NCBI GenBank assembly: GCA_946487895.1
Contig: CAMLUO010000005.1
Coordinates: 1-53,266, forward strand
Reading direction: 5' to 3'
Source: an uncultured Clostridium sp.
GTDB taxonomy: Bacteria; Bacillota; Clostridia; TANB77; CAG-508
Length of the DNA: 53,266 bases
In this document: positions 25,933 through 35,377 of the stretch, one piece after another
Numbering within the stretch: position 1 is the first letter of the stretch
How the letters are laid out: each line of letters begins with the position of its first letter
The notes under the pieces: model-generated
Databases searched by the model: none
The model's input: only the letters and a program-made list of their open reading frames with translations
What the model was told of the DNA's origin: nothing
Translations under genes and position numbers: made by a program

Positions 25933-27771
25933 ATGTGTGGAATTGTAGGTTATATTGGGACTAAAAAAGCCAGTCCTATATTAATTAATGGGCTTTTAAG
26001 ATTAGAATATAGAGGTTATGACTCAGCAGGTATTGCAACAATTGAAAAAGATGGAATATCTGTAATGAAAGATAAAGGTAGAGTAAAAAATTTATATAAT
26101 TTAAAAGGAATTGATGATTTAGAAGGAACTATTGGAATCGCTCACACTAGATGGGCAACACATGGTAAACCATCTAAAGAAAATTCTCATCCTCATATAG
26201 ATAATAGTAAAACATTTAGTGTTGTACATAATGGAATTATTGAGAATTATCATGAATTAAGAGAATTTTTAGCTGATAATGGTTATACTTTTTATTCTCA
26301 AACAGATACAGAAGTTATACCTAATTTAATACACTATTATTATTCAAAAGATGAAAAAAATGATGAATTAAAATTTTTAAGAGCTGTTAGAAATGCATGT
26401 AAAGATTTAAAAGGAAGTTTTGCAATTGAAGTGGTTTGCAAAGATTATCCTGATAACATGATAGTTGTTAGAAAAGATAGTCCTTTAGTTATTGGAAAAG
26501 GTGATAATGAAAATTATATTTCATCTGATATTCCAGCTATACTTTCTTTTACAAGAGATTTCTATTTATTAAATGATTTAGAATTTGTTATATTATCAAG
26601 AAATGATGCTAAATTTTATGATATAGACTTAAACCCTATTGATAAGAAAACAAAAACAATAGAATGGAATGCTTCAAGCGCAGAGAAAGATGGTTACGAT
26701 GATTATATGCTTAAAGAAATCTATGAACAACCAACTGCTATTCGTGAAACTATCGGTTCTAAATTAACCGAAAATGGAAAATGCGAATTTGAAGATTTAA
26801 CTTTCACAAAAGAATATTTACAAAGTATAAATAAAATATATATAGTTGCATGTGGTACTGCAATGCATGCAGGTTTAGCTGGTAAAAATGCGATAGAAAA
26901 ATTGTGCAAAATACCAACTGAAGTAGATATTGCATCTGAATTTCGTTATCGTGACCCAATTATTGATGAAAAAACTTTATGTATTTTTATTTCTCAATCA
27001 GGAGAAACAGCAGATACAATAGCAGCTTTAAAACTTTCAAGAGAAAAAGGTGCAAAAACTCTTGCAATTAGTAATGTTATTGGAAGTTCTATTACTAGAG
27101 AAGCAGATTATTCTATATATACACATGCAGGTCCTGAAATTGCAGTTGCTTCTACAAAAGCATATACTTCTCAAGTTGTATTACTTATATTACTTTCAAT
27201 TTATTTTGCTGAATTATTGGAAATTAAAAGTGAAGATATTGTAAACTTGAAAAAAGAAGTTTTAGAATTACCTAAGAAAATAGAAGAAACTTTGAAAACA
27301 TCTGAAGTTGTAAAAAACTTTTCTAAAAAAGTTTATCAAGAAAAAGATATGTTCTTCTTAGGTCGTGGAATTGATGAAACTGTTGCAAAAGAAGGAGCAT
27401 TAAAATTAAAAGAAATTTCTTATATTCATGCTGAAAGTTATGCAGCTGGAGAATTAAAACATGGACCAATTGCTTTAATAGAAAATGATGTTACTGTTAT
27501 TGGTATTATGACAGACCCTAAATTAGTTGAAAAAACTATTAGTAATATTCAAGAAGTTGTAACACGTGGTGCTAAAACTTTAATTGTTACTAACCAAGAT
27601 ATAGATGATAAGAGATTTGATATGGTTATTCGTATCCCACATACAAATACTTTTGTTTCTCCTATCCTTTCTATTATTCCTTTGCAATTATTCTCTTATT
27701 ATATTTCAAAGGAAAAAGGATTGGATGTTGATAAACCTAGAAATCTTGCAAAATCTGTTACAGTTGAGTAA
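25933..27771 (+). CDS. glmS: Glutamine-fructose-6-phosphate aminotransferase (isomerizing)
   Basis: 612 residues; makes glucosamine-6-phosphate from fructose-6-phosphate and glutamine, the first step towards UDP-GlcNAc. Start is the ATG directly before Cys: the N-terminal nucleophile Cys2 in MCGIVGYIG is essential, and AAGGAGG lies 9 bases upstream. The open frame runs 22 codons further upstream into the ribozyme but is not coding. Glutaminase domain 1-240 (TRWATHGKPS), then two SIS domains (CGTAMHAG, SQSGETADT, STKAYTSQ) and the C-terminal PRNLAKSVTVE. Confidence 0.97.
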   Translation: MCGIVGYIGTKKASPILINGLLRLEYRGYDSAGIATIEKDGISVMKDKGRVKNLYNLKGIDDLEGTIGIAHTRWATHGKPSKENSHPHIDNSKTFSVVHNGIIENYHELREFLADNGYTFYSQTDTEVIPNLIHYYYSKDEKNDELKFLRAVRNACKDLKGSFAIEVVCKDYPDNMIVVRKDSPLVIGKGDNENYISSDIPAILSFTRDFYLLNDLEFVILSRNDAKFYDIDLNPIDKKTKTIEWNASSAEKDGYDDYMLKEIYEQPTAIRETIGSKLTENGKCEFEDLTFTKEYLQSINKIYIVACGTAMHAGLAGKNAIEKLCKIPTEVDIASEFRYRDPIIDEKTLCIFISQSGETADTIAALKLSREKGAKTLAISNVIGSSITREADYSIYTHAGPEIAVASTKAYTSQVVLLILLSIYFAELLEIKSEDIVNLKKEVLELPKKIEETLKTSEVVKNFSKKVYQEKDMFFLGRGIDETVAKEGALKLKEISYIHAESYAAGELKHGPIALIENDVTVIGIMTDPKLVEKTISNIQEVVTRGAKTLIVTNQDIDDKRFDMVIRIPHTNTFVSPILSIIPLQLFSYYISKEKGLDVDKPRNLAKSVTVE

Positions 27772-27799
27772 AATTACTAATCTAAAAATATAAAATTTT

Positions 27800-27827
27800 G
27801 ACCTGCTATAGCTTAGTAGGTCTTTTT
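27800..27827 (+). terminator. Terminator of glmS
   Basis: GACCTGCTA/TAGTAGGTC (one wobble), loop TAGCT region, then TTTTT. Confidence 0.85.
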
Positions 27828-27847
27828 GCATTAAATTTCAAGTAATG

Positions 27848-27880
27848 TTTGACGACGACAAAATTGTAATTTCTTTTCAA
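27848..27880 (-). repeat. 3'-UTR dispersed element, family 2, copy 1 (partial)
   Basis: Plus strand TTTGACGACGACAAAATTGTAATT...TTTTCAA, 2 bases past the bofA stop. Matches copies at 39034 and 40751. Confidence 0.6.
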
Positions 27881-27882
27881 AC

Positions 27883-28143
27883 CTATCCTATCAAAAGTTT
27901 AACTACAATCAAACACACTGCACCTGGTAAACCTAACAGTCCTACCACAATACTTGTAAAAATATTCAAACCTATATGAAAACCAAAATTAGCTCCAACC
28001 AAATTAATTATAAAAATAGCTAATCCACCTAAAACAGAATTAAAAACTAACTTCAAAATCTTTTTTAACGGTACAATAAAAATTCTTCCAAAAATAAATA
28101 AAAAGCAAATACAAGCTAAATATGTAATAAGATTTCCATCCAT
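27883..28143 (-). CDS. bofA: Pro-sigmaK processing inhibitor BofA family protein
   Basis: 86 residues, three hydrophobic helices. The family core is clear: PLKKILKLVFNSVLGGLAIF then a Gly-rich helix, FGFHIGLNIFTSIVVGLLG and GLPGAVCLIVVKLL. BofA holds the SpoIVFB protease inactive in the outer forespore membrane until engulfment signalling. Start ATG 28141-28143, 4 bases after GGGGGAAGG; a more distal ATG precedes the RBS. Directly downstream of yaaL, the same pairing as in Bacillus. Confidence 0.9.
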   Translation of the reverse strand: MDGNLITYLACICFLFIFGRIFIVPLKKILKLVFNSVLGGLAIFIINLVGANFGFHIGLNIFTSIVVGLLGLPGAVCLIVVKLLIG

Positions 28144-28221
28144 ATTGCCTTCCCCCATCTTCTATTTGAAATTCTTATTACATTTCTATTCGCTTTTTGG
28201 ACAAATATTACTTTATTTTAA

Positions 28222-28512
28222 CTACCCTGCTTCTTCTCCTTCTTCCAACAATGAAAATTTAATATCATTTATCATATCTACTTCAATTCCTTTAGATTTT
28301 GCAACCTTTATCAGGTAACTCAATTTTGCTTGATTAGCTTTTATTTGATAAGTATAATAATCCACTAAATCTTCTTTTGCATATTCAAAATTAATATTTG
28401 CAGCTTTTAGCTCTTCCCTAGTTTTTATAATTGTTCTTATTAATTCTATCTCTTTTTCAATCTCACTCTTTTCAACAATCTTTCCTTCTTTTATATAAAA
28501 TTCGTTTTGCAT
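28222..28512 (-). CDS. yaaL: YaaL/DUF2508 family protein
   Basis: 96 residues, charged and helical, matching the DUF2508 (YaaL) family by composition and by position immediately upstream of bofA, as in Bacillus (recR-yaaL-bofA). Function unknown. recR is not adjacent here: a divergent VirD4-like gene begins upstream instead. RBS GAAATGGTGATTTT before the ATG. Confidence 0.78.
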   Translation of the reverse strand: MQNEFYIKEGKIVEKSEIEKEIELIRTIIKTREELKAANINFEYAKEDLVDYYTYQIKANQAKLSYLIKVAKSKGIEVDMINDIKFSLLEEGEEAG

Positions 28513-28669
28513 AAAATCACCATTTCTTTCATATTTTACATTTTATTATATTCATTTTTAAAAAAATTATGTAGTTTATAGATTTATTTTTCCAAAAACT
28601 CTTGTTTTTTTCGCCATTTTATAGGATAATATATATGTATGAATATAATTTTTAGAAAGGGAATAACCG

Positions 28670-31006
28670 ATGAAATATATAGACAAATTATTAAAAAAAT
28701 TAAACACAGACAGAAACACATTTGCAACATATATATTTACACTCATAACCGTATACTTAGCAGTAGATAGAATTGTAGAAATGTTATTAATGATATTTAC
28801 AGGTGTTTCATACTCATATTGGGGACCAGTAGCATATACACTTGCATTAGCATGTCCAATGCTTGCATTCGCATTTTCCCCATCATCTAAGTTTTCAAAA
28901 ACAAAGCCACAAAAAGTAACATTATTTTACTTATATGCAATCGCCTTATACATCATAGCAATTTCAATGTTTACACAATGGCTAAATATGGGAGCATGGT
29001 TATTGTTACTATCAGTACCAAATTACACAGAATTAATTACTGAATTTTCTGATTTGGTAACACCTGCATTTGTAAGTATATCACTATATTTGCCACTAGC
29101 AACAATATTCCCATTATTCAAAAAACTATACTTTGGAGTTGCTGACAGCAAAGATAACTCTCGTTCAATTTGGGATTATGCTGGAATAAGTTTAGCAGAT
29201 AAAAAAGAAGGACATGGACCATATACTTGTGAAGTATATCTTTGTACAGATAATGAAACAGGTAAAAAAATTGTTATGCCTGAAAGTTCAAGATTCCAGT
29301 CATTATTCGTATGTGGTGGTTCTGGTTCAGGAAAAACATCTTTGGTTTATGAACCTTTAATTGCCAAAGATATTGAAAGAAAATTTTTCTTTAGAGAAGC
29401 ATCAAAAGAAATGGGATTTACTGCCCTAAAAACAAAAATTGCTTATCTAAACAAACCATATGACAATGATTACTTAAACAGTCATTTTAGTTTAAATATG
29501 ATAACTCCTGTTCAAGGAAAAGAATCAATATATAAATCTTATGTTAAAAAAATGATATTAGCCACTTCAGGTAATGATATAATTTATAGAGATTTAGGAC
29601 TAACAGTAATGGCTCCTGATTATGAAATTATTGAACATATGACTGATGTTTGTAAAAACTTTCATATAGAATATGATATGGTTGATCCAAGTACTAGCAC
29701 TTCTATTGGATTAAATCCTTTTGTATATGATGATCCTAATAAAATTGCCATCACAATATCTTCTGTTTTGAAAGCTATGTATAATACTAATCATGAAGAT
29801 GTTGAAGAAGCATATCGTGAAGATGTTTCTATTCAAGCAATTGAAAATGTTTCTATTTTATTAAAAGAAATGTATCCAAGAATGAATGAAGGAAATCTTC
29901 CAAATATGGCCGATTTGCTTAAATTATTAACCAATTTTGATTTAATAGAAAAAATGTGTGAAATAATGGCACATGATGACGAATTAAGAGAAAAATATGA
30001 AGTACAACTTTCATATTTTAAAAAGAATTATTATCATGATGCACCTGGAAGAAACAGTACTGAAAAATATATCTATACTGTTGTTAGTCAATTAGATAAT
30101 TTATTAAGAATTCCTGGTGTAAAAAATATTTTATGTAATAGACATCAAAATATAGATTTTGATAAACAATTAAAAAATGGAGATGTAACATTTATTTGTA
30201 CAAGACGCGGTGATTTAGGTGCTGCAGCTCACAAGGCTTTTGGTCTATTCTACCTAGTATCTTTACAAGATGCAGTATTAAGACGTCCAGGAAATGAAAA
30301 CAACAGAATTCCACATTTCTTATACATTGATGAATTTGCTGATTTCATTTGTAAGGCTACAGAAGCAATGTTTACTATGTATAGAAAATATCGTGTTGCA
30401 ACTACTATATCAACACAAAGTTTAGCACAACTAGAAGGACCTACATCAAGAGAAAATTACCGTTCAACAATTCTAGCTAACTGTGCCAGTAAAATATTTA
30501 CAGGAAATGCTGATTATGATGAAATTGAATGGTGGGGTAAAGAATTTGGAACAAAAAGAGAATGGACATATACTAATAGCATGGATATGGATAAATTAGA
30601 GTATGACAAAAAATACAGTAATGTTAAATGGGAATTTGTCGCTTACTTCAAGCCTGGAAAACTTCAAACATTACCACAAAAACGTTGTGCATATAAAATT
30701 AGAGGTTCTAATGGAAAACCAATGATTGGACCTGGTGATTTCCAATACCTAGAATCTAAATACAAAGAGCCACAAAAAGTTAAAACTTATGACTTTGGTA
30801 GATATTCAGATAGTGTAACAACTGCAACTGAAGATAACAATGATAGAACTAAAAAGAAATTTAATTTAAAAGATTTAGATTTCATTGATGAAAGAGATGA
30901 ATTTAATCCTATTCAAACAGATACAACTGATTCTAAATATTTATTTGATAATGAAGATGCAATTGTTGTTAATTTGAAAAAAGGAAATCCAAATAGTGAT
31001 AAATAA
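28670..31006 (+). CDS. VirD4/TraG-type coupling ATPase
   Basis: 778 residues. N-terminal membrane region of about four helices (residues 15-170), then a P-loop VCGGSGSGKTSL (Walker A, near 218), a Walker B-like strand FLYIDEFADF (near 545) and the TraM-recognition-type Gln motif TISTQSLAQL (near 580). These are features of type IV coupling proteins that feed DNA or protein into a T4SS. No relaxase, T4SS or oriT is visible nearby, so it stands alone and may serve a different transport or DNA-handling task. RBS AAAGGG; strong terminator after the stop. Confidence 0.85.
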   Translation: MKYIDKLLKKLNTDRNTFATYIFTLITVYLAVDRIVEMLLMIFTGVSYSYWGPVAYTLALACPMLAFAFSPSSKFSKTKPQKVTLFYLYAIALYIIAISMFTQWLNMGAWLLLLSVPNYTELITEFSDLVTPAFVSISLYLPLATIFPLFKKLYFGVADSKDNSRSIWDYAGISLADKKEGHGPYTCEVYLCTDNETGKKIVMPESSRFQSLFVCGGSGSGKTSLVYEPLIAKDIERKFFFREASKEMGFTALKTKIAYLNKPYDNDYLNSHFSLNMITPVQGKESIYKSYVKKMILATSGNDIIYRDLGLTVMAPDYEIIEHMTDVCKNFHIEYDMVDPSTSTSIGLNPFVYDDPNKIAITISSVLKAMYNTNHEDVEEAYREDVSIQAIENVSILLKEMYPRMNEGNLPNMADLLKLLTNFDLIEKMCEIMAHDDELREKYEVQLSYFKKNYYHDAPGRNSTEKYIYTVVSQLDNLLRIPGVKNILCNRHQNIDFDKQLKNGDVTFICTRRGDLGAAAHKAFGLFYLVSLQDAVLRRPGNENNRIPHFLYIDEFADFICKATEAMFTMYRKYRVATTISTQSLAQLEGPTSRENYRSTILANCASKIFTGNADYDEIEWWGKEFGTKREWTYTNSMDMDKLEYDKKYSNVKWEFVAYFKPGKLQTLPQKRCAYKIRGSNGKPMIGPGDFQYLESKYKEPQKVKTYDFGRYSDSVTTATEDNNDRTKKKFNLKDLDFIDERDEFNPIQTDTTDSKYLFDNEDAIVVNLKKGNPNSDK

Positions 31007-31007
31007 G

Positions 31008-31043
31008 AAAAAATACTATAACAATAAAGTTATAGTATTTTTT
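31008..31043 (+). terminator. Terminator of the VirD4-like gene
   Basis: AAAATACTATAAC/GTTATAGTATTTT, perfect 13-bp stem, loop AATAAA, followed by TT runs. Confidence 0.9.
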
Positions 31044-31061
31044 CGTCTAATTAAATTACTT

Positions 31062-31143
31062 TTTAAAACTGAATTCCAATCAATCCTATTAATACCAGAC
31101 ACAACACCTATTATGTAAAGTGATTCTGTTGCTTTTAAATTTT
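31062..31143 (-). pseudogene. Remnant of the 3' end of the ArsP_2 permease gene
   Basis: About 82% identical over about 82 bases to 35509-35592, the last 28 codons of the ArsP_2 gene. The first 23 bases (TTTAAAACTGAATTCCAATCAAT) match perfectly apart from position offsets; a 2-base gap breaks the frame. It lies immediately after the last gene of the RiPP operon, in the same orientation as the intact copy, so the operon is bracketed by a direct repeat. Confidence 0.8.
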
Positions 31144-31147
31144 CCAT

Positions 31148-32200
31148 TTATTCAATAAAATTTCTTACAACTTTAATTAAATATTCTATATCTTCTTTAT
31201 TACTTTGATAAAATTTATAACCAACAATATTAGCAAAATTACTAATTATATTTATATCATTTCTTTTATTTTTTTGACTAAATAAATTTTTCAAATAGCT
31301 AACTGAATCATATATCCCATTTCTTCTATTCTTCATAAAAGTTTCTAATAATTCTTCTTTTTTCATTTCTATCATTCTAGACTTACTTGATATATTTTTT
31401 TTATTTACCTCTAAAATCAATTTTATATCAGTTTTATAAACTAAATCATTGTTCAATTTAGTTTTTATTTCATCAATTTTTATATTAAACTTTCTATCAT
31501 AATACTTAGTTTGCAATATATCTTCATTTATATTACAAAAATTATCCTTAAATTCTTCAACATTTTCAATCACTTCAATATTCTTTTCACTAAAAACACC
31601 ACTATATATTTCTCCAATATTTATTCCTAATCTTGTTGGTATTGAAATCGCATTTAATCTCCCATTGTTTGCTTTTATACCTATATGTGTACAACACACA
31701 AAATCAAATTTTTCCATTAATAATTTCAATAGAATTATTATTCTTTTTCTTGGATTATTTTCAAGTATTAATATTCCATTTCCTTTCTTTGAAACACATG
31801 CAGCATGTAAAAAGAAATATCCGTTATCCTCTAATTGCTTACCAAAAATACCAAATATTATTTCCCCAACATATTGCAACTTTTCATCATTGAATTCATC
31901 ATATATTATAAATATTTCTAATTTTTCTTTATCCATTACTAATATATTATCTCTTCTTACCTCACAATATAATGAACTTTTCCTGTTACCTCTTTTTATT
32001 TCTTTAAAATATTTAATATACATTTTTGGACTTTTAAAGACATTAATAGTAATAATCTTTTCTTCTGGTATATCCTCTATAAATTTCAGATGATATTTAT
32101 ATTCATTTATTAATCCATTAACTAATTCCACATCATTAGTCCTCAATAAAATTTTAAATTCTTCATAAACAATAGTTTTATTCATTTTCTTCTTTCCCAT
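31148..32200 (-). CDS. HPr kinase-like protein with degenerate P-loop (RiPP operon)
   Basis: 350 residues. The segment FFLHAACVSKKGNGILILEN (about 129-148) resembles the P-loop region of HprK-type kinases, which usually read LHAA...ILGPSGSGKST; here the P-loop is replaced by ENNPRKRIIILL, lacking the GKS/T. It may bind rather than phosphorylate, or use another nucleotide mode. HprK homologues are known to phosphorylate some lasso peptides, so a role in peptide tailoring is plausible but inferred. ATG overlaps the preceding gene; AAAAGG 6 bases upstream. Last gene of the operon. Confidence 0.6.
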   Translation of the reverse strand: MGKKKMNKTIVYEEFKILLRTNDVELVNGLINEYKYHLKFIEDIPEEKIITINVFKSPKMYIKYFKEIKRGNRKSSLYCEVRRDNILVMDKEKLEIFIIYDEFNDEKLQYVGEIIFGIFGKQLEDNGYFFLHAACVSKKGNGILILENNPRKRIIILLKLLMEKFDFVCCTHIGIKANNGRLNAISIPTRLGINIGEIYSGVFSEKNIEVIENVEEFKDNFCNINEDILQTKYYDRKFNIKIDEIKTKLNNDLVYKTDIKLILEVNKKNISSKSRMIEMKKEELLETFMKNRRNGIYDSVSYLKNLFSQKNKRNDINIISNFANIVGYKFYQSNKEDIEYLIKVVRNFIE

Positions 32201-33141
32201 AAATTCCTTTTCATTTTTTCTATTCTTTTTAAATCAAAATACTGAAAAAATTGAATTAAATTTGCTTGCCTTCCCCATAAATGATAATTATTTATATTTT
32301 TATCTATATATTTACGAGGACTTACATTATATATATAACTCTCTAAACAATTATCAATATATTCGTATGTACTCGGTCTAGATGACAATTTAATTTCTTT
32401 TACAATATTTGAATCTTTTAATTCATGAAATAATTCTTCTAGTTCCCATGGAAAAAAACTTTGAATTGCATACAATTCCTCAGGTGTAAAATTCTCCAAA
32501 TTTTTTTCAAATGTTCTTACACACTCTCTATACCCTTCTCTACAAGATTTACAATTAAAAGCACAACCATTATTTACTAATAACTTAATATCTAATCCAT
32601 TGTTTTGTATTTTTTTTATTTTCTCAGGCTCTCTCATATATTCTTTTCCTAACACTATCATATTATATTTTTCATATGTATCATCATTAATTTTTTTAAA
32701 TGAACCATTATTAAAACTAGATATAAGATACATTTTTCCTTCATAATGTCTATTTATTACATCTACGTACTCATCTAAACAACAAATACTATCAACATTA
32801 ACAAACCTATCTAACTCAACCAAAGATTTCTTTAACTTATTTATATCTATATGATATTGATTTATTACTGCTTCTAACTTTATTCCATTATCTTTAAATA
32901 AGTTTAAAATATTTAACAATTTTTCTTTTGCATTGTCTTGACTATATTCTTCCTTAACTTTATTTCTAGTATGAAATTCTTCTCCAAAAGGAAGCGAAAA
33001 ATATACACTGCTTAAATATTTTGAATATTTACTTATAATTTTATAATAGTCTTCTATTTTTATATTTAAAGATAATCCAAACGATATTTTTTTATTATAA
33101 TTCTCATTTACCTTTTCTCTATTATTTCTAATTTTTCCCAT
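32182..33141 (-). CDS. Unrecognised CX3CX2C protein (U32-like?) in RiPP operon
   Basis: 319 residues. Alternating beta/alpha pattern suggests a TIM-type barrel. LLVNNGCAFNCKSCREGY (Cys193, 197, 200, and Cys207) forms CX3CX2C plus a fourth Cys, which could hold a 4Fe-4S cluster; the NNGC...C context recalls U32 peptidase-like proteins rather than classical radical SAM enzymes, where the motif lies near the N-terminus. Function unknown. Overlaps both neighbours by 10-35 bases, so it belongs to the same transcript. Confidence 0.55.
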   Translation of the reverse strand: MGKIRNNREKVNENYNKKISFGLSLNIKIEDYYKIISKYSKYLSSVYFSLPFGEEFHTRNKVKEEYSQDNAKEKLLNILNLFKDNGIKLEAVINQYHIDINKLKKSLVELDRFVNVDSICCLDEYVDVINRHYEGKMYLISSFNNGSFKKINDDTYEKYNMIVLGKEYMREPEKIKKIQNNGLDIKLLVNNGCAFNCKSCREGYRECVRTFEKNLENFTPEELYAIQSFFPWELEELFHELKDSNIVKEIKLSSRPSTYEYIDNCLESYIYNVSPRKYIDKNINNYHLWGRQANLIQFFQYFDLKRIEKMKRNLWERRK

Positions 33142-33965
33142 AATTTATAGTACTCCTCTAACACATATTCTCTATGATTTTTAGTTTCTATAGCAATTCT
33201 ATCATATAACAATAAATACATTAAATTTATAATTTTTTCTTTTTCTTGGTTTTTTAACATATTTATAATATCTTCTATTTCAATATTTTTTATAATATTT
33301 ATATGTGATAAATAGAAAAATATAAAATCATACAAAGCATCACCTATGATTACTCTTGGATCTATAACTCCAACTATTCTTTCATCTTTAAATAAAATAT
33401 TATATATTCCTAAATCCCCATGTATTAATTTTTTTTCAAATTTGAATAATTTAATCACATTAATAGCTTTTTTTACTTTTAAATATTTTTCTTTTTCAAA
33501 TGGTATGTCTTTTCTCTTTAATTCTACTTCCCTTTTCAAAAATTCACTCCAACTATCAACTCTATTAAAGATTTCTCCAAAGCCATCTATATTTATTTTT
33601 TTATATAAATTTATAATATTCCATATCTCAAATAAAATCTTTTTAAAATTTGCTTTCTTCATTTTTAATGATGTGTTTTCTATATAATTATACACAATAA
33701 ACTCACTATTTTCTTCATACCATAATATCTTCTCATAGATTTTTTCGTTATATATATCCAAAAAAAATTTCTCTGCTTTTATTTCATTGATATTGGATTT
33801 TTTTATTATATATTTATTACTAATTGCATAAACTTCTTTATAATTATTTTTTTTTAATAATCTCAAATCATTTTTCATAGATAGTCTTTTTATTATTTCT
33901 TCTAATCTTTGATTTTTTATATTGTAAAAATCATACTTTAATATTTTTTCTCGTTTCATACTCAT
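33108..33965 (-). CDS. Aminoglycoside phosphotransferase-fold kinase (RiPP operon)
   Basis: 285 residues. APH/choline-kinase fold: LIHGDLGIYNILF (catalytic Asp184, Mg-binding Asn189) and VGVIDPRVIIGDALYD (Asp202), preceded by a lysine-containing ATP-binding lobe (YIIKKS near 52). All catalytic residues present, so probably an active small-molecule or peptide kinase. Starts inside the end of the radical SAM gene with AGGAG 6 bases before the ATG; ends inside the next gene. Given the context, its substrate could be the modified peptide. Confidence 0.75.
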   Translation of the reverse strand: MSMKREKILKYDFYNIKNQRLEEIIKRLSMKNDLRLLKKNNYKEVYAISNKYIIKKSNINEIKAEKFFLDIYNEKIYEKILWYEENSEFIVYNYIENTSLKMKKANFKKILFEIWNIINLYKKINIDGFGEIFNRVDSWSEFLKREVELKRKDIPFEKEKYLKVKKAINVIKLFKFEKKLIHGDLGIYNILFKDERIVGVIDPRVIIGDALYDFIFFYLSHINIIKNIEIEDIINMLKNQEKEKIINLMYLLLYDRIAIETKNHREYVLEEYYKLWEKLEIIEKR

Positions 33966-35064
33966 TAATTGCTCCTGTCTGTTCTAATCTAGCTTTTAAA
34001 TATTTATATATTCCTACTTTTGCTTCACAATAATAATCATCAGCACTAAAAATATCATTATTTTTAGCAAATGCACTTGCTGGACACCCTCCGTAGCAAT
34101 ATTTATATATTGAACATTTTTTGCATTTACTATTTTCAATATTTTCTTTTCTTTTTTTAGTTAGTTCCTTCATTTTTCTATTTAACTCTTCTACTGTCAT
34201 ATCATTTATATTTCCATAATATAAATCTTTATTATTATAAAGTCTGTTACATGAATATAATTCTCCATTTATATCTAAAGAAACAAAATTTTCAAAACAA
34301 TTATCACTAGCAACACAACTTCTAACTACATACTTAGGATTCAACGCTTTTGCAAATTCTTCATATATTTCTCTAATCTGTGTAAGTTTTACTCTTTTAT
34401 CATCCGCATACCATATTTCAAAAATATTAATAAAAAATTTCATAAATTCACTATTACTCATAACATATTCATTATCAGTACTATCACTTAAGAAAGCAGG
34501 TCTCATATTACATCCTATTTCGTTTTCAGCTATAAAATCATATAATTCTTTTTCATGCCCAAGTACTCCTTTTGATAAAGTCATTATTATTCCAAATTTT
34601 GCTTTCATATCTTTCAATAAAGTTATTTTTTTCATCACTATATCAAAAGAATTTTTTCCATCTTTATAAATTCTACATTTATTTTGTTCTTCATTATACC
34701 CATCTAAACTTATTCCTATATTCACTTTATATTTCTTAAATAAATTTATAAATTCTTCGTTTAATAAAGTTGCATTTGTTTGTACACTAAATTTTACATT
34801 TGGATTATTTCTTCTTAAATTTTTTATAAGCTTTTCATATATATCTACCTTTATTAATAATGGTTCTCCTCCATGAAAAATAATATTGCTTTTTTCATTT
34901 GGATTAGATTGAATTTTATGTATATAAGTTACTAATTTATCCAAATTCTTATCTATAAATTCATTTTCTTCATTTATATTCATGCGATTTTTTTTATCAT
35001 AACAATATGTACAATTCAAATTGCATGCATTTGTCATTCTTAATATAATTGTTGGATTTTTCAT
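33931..35064 (-). CDS. Radical SAM/SPASM peptide maturase
   Basis: 377 residues. CX3CX2C cluster motif CNLNCTYC (Cys14, 18, 21), the SAM-binding GGEPLL near residue 72, a (beta/alpha)6 core, then a SPASM domain with about seven Cys (CVASDNC, LYSCNRL, CKKCSIYKYCYGGCP, YYCEAK) for auxiliary 4Fe-4S clusters. Such enzymes install crosslinks or epimers in ribosomal peptides. It follows a 55-residue Tyr/Asp-repeat peptide gene and precedes two kinase-like genes, which makes it the likely maturase of that peptide. Confidence 0.9.
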   Translation of the reverse strand: MKNPTIILRMTNACNLNCTYCYDKKNRMNINEENEFIDKNLDKLVTYIHKIQSNPNEKSNIIFHGGEPLLIKVDIYEKLIKNLRRNNPNVKFSVQTNATLLNEEFINLFKKYKVNIGISLDGYNEEQNKCRIYKDGKNSFDIVMKKITLLKDMKAKFGIIMTLSKGVLGHEKELYDFIAENEIGCNMRPAFLSDSTDNEYVMSNSEFMKFFINIFEIWYADDKRVKLTQIREIYEEFAKALNPKYVVRSCVASDNCFENFVSLDINGELYSCNRLYNNKDLYYGNINDMTVEELNRKMKELTKKRKENIENSKCKKCSIYKYCYGGCPASAFAKNNDIFSADDYYCEAKVGIYKYLKARLEQTGAINEYETRKNIKV

Positions 35065-35156
35065 CTTTTACTTGTATAATGTTCTTATAACATTATATAA
35101 AACTCCTTTCACAAATATTTTCATTTTTATTTTAGTATGTTTTTTATAAACAATTA

Positions 35157-35186
35157 AGTGCAAAATATTAAAATATTTTGCACTTT
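35157..35186 (-). terminator. Hairpin between precursor and maturase genes
   Basis: Perfect 14-bp stem AAGTGCAAAATATT/AATATTTTGCACTT with a 2-base loop, 3 bases after the precursor stop. The minus-strand side lacks a long T-run, so it may be a leaky terminator or an mRNA-stabilising end that keeps precursor levels above enzyme levels. Confidence 0.65.
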
Positions 35187-35189
35187 TCA

Positions 35190-35357
35190 TTAGTAATCTA
35201 ACCCTCCAGGAGCATCATCATATCTAACATCTGAATATTCATCTCTATATGTATCTGCATAATCATCATGATAATCATCATGGTAATACGAATCATTATA
35301 GATTAATTTATCATTTGCACTTTCGAAATTTATAAATTCTTCAATCCTAGTATTCAT
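35190..35357 (-). CDS. Tyr/Asp-repeat RiPP precursor peptide
   Basis: 55 residues from ATG 35355-35357, 6 bases after AAAGGAGG (the frame is open 10 codons further upstream but that lies in the promoter). N-terminal half (residues 1-19, MNTRIEEFINFESANDKLI) looks like a leader. The rest is a four-residue periodic array with Tyr at 20, 25, 29, 33, 37, 41, 46 and Asp two residues later each time (22, 27, 31, 35, 39, 43, 48), ending APGGLDY. Seven aromatic-x-Asp motifs fit the target pattern of cyclophane-forming radical SAM enzymes. No Cys, so not a sactipeptide or lanthipeptide. Confidence 0.8.
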   Translation of the reverse strand: MNTRIEEFINFESANDKLIYNDSYYHDDYHDDYADTYRDEYSDVRYDDAPGGLDY

Positions 35358-35377
35358 AATATACCTCCTTTTCCTAT

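Noticed and set aside
31633..32093. Plus-strand frames across the HprK-like gene
   Set aside because: No RBS, atypical composition, entirely antisense to a gene in a tightly overlapping operon.
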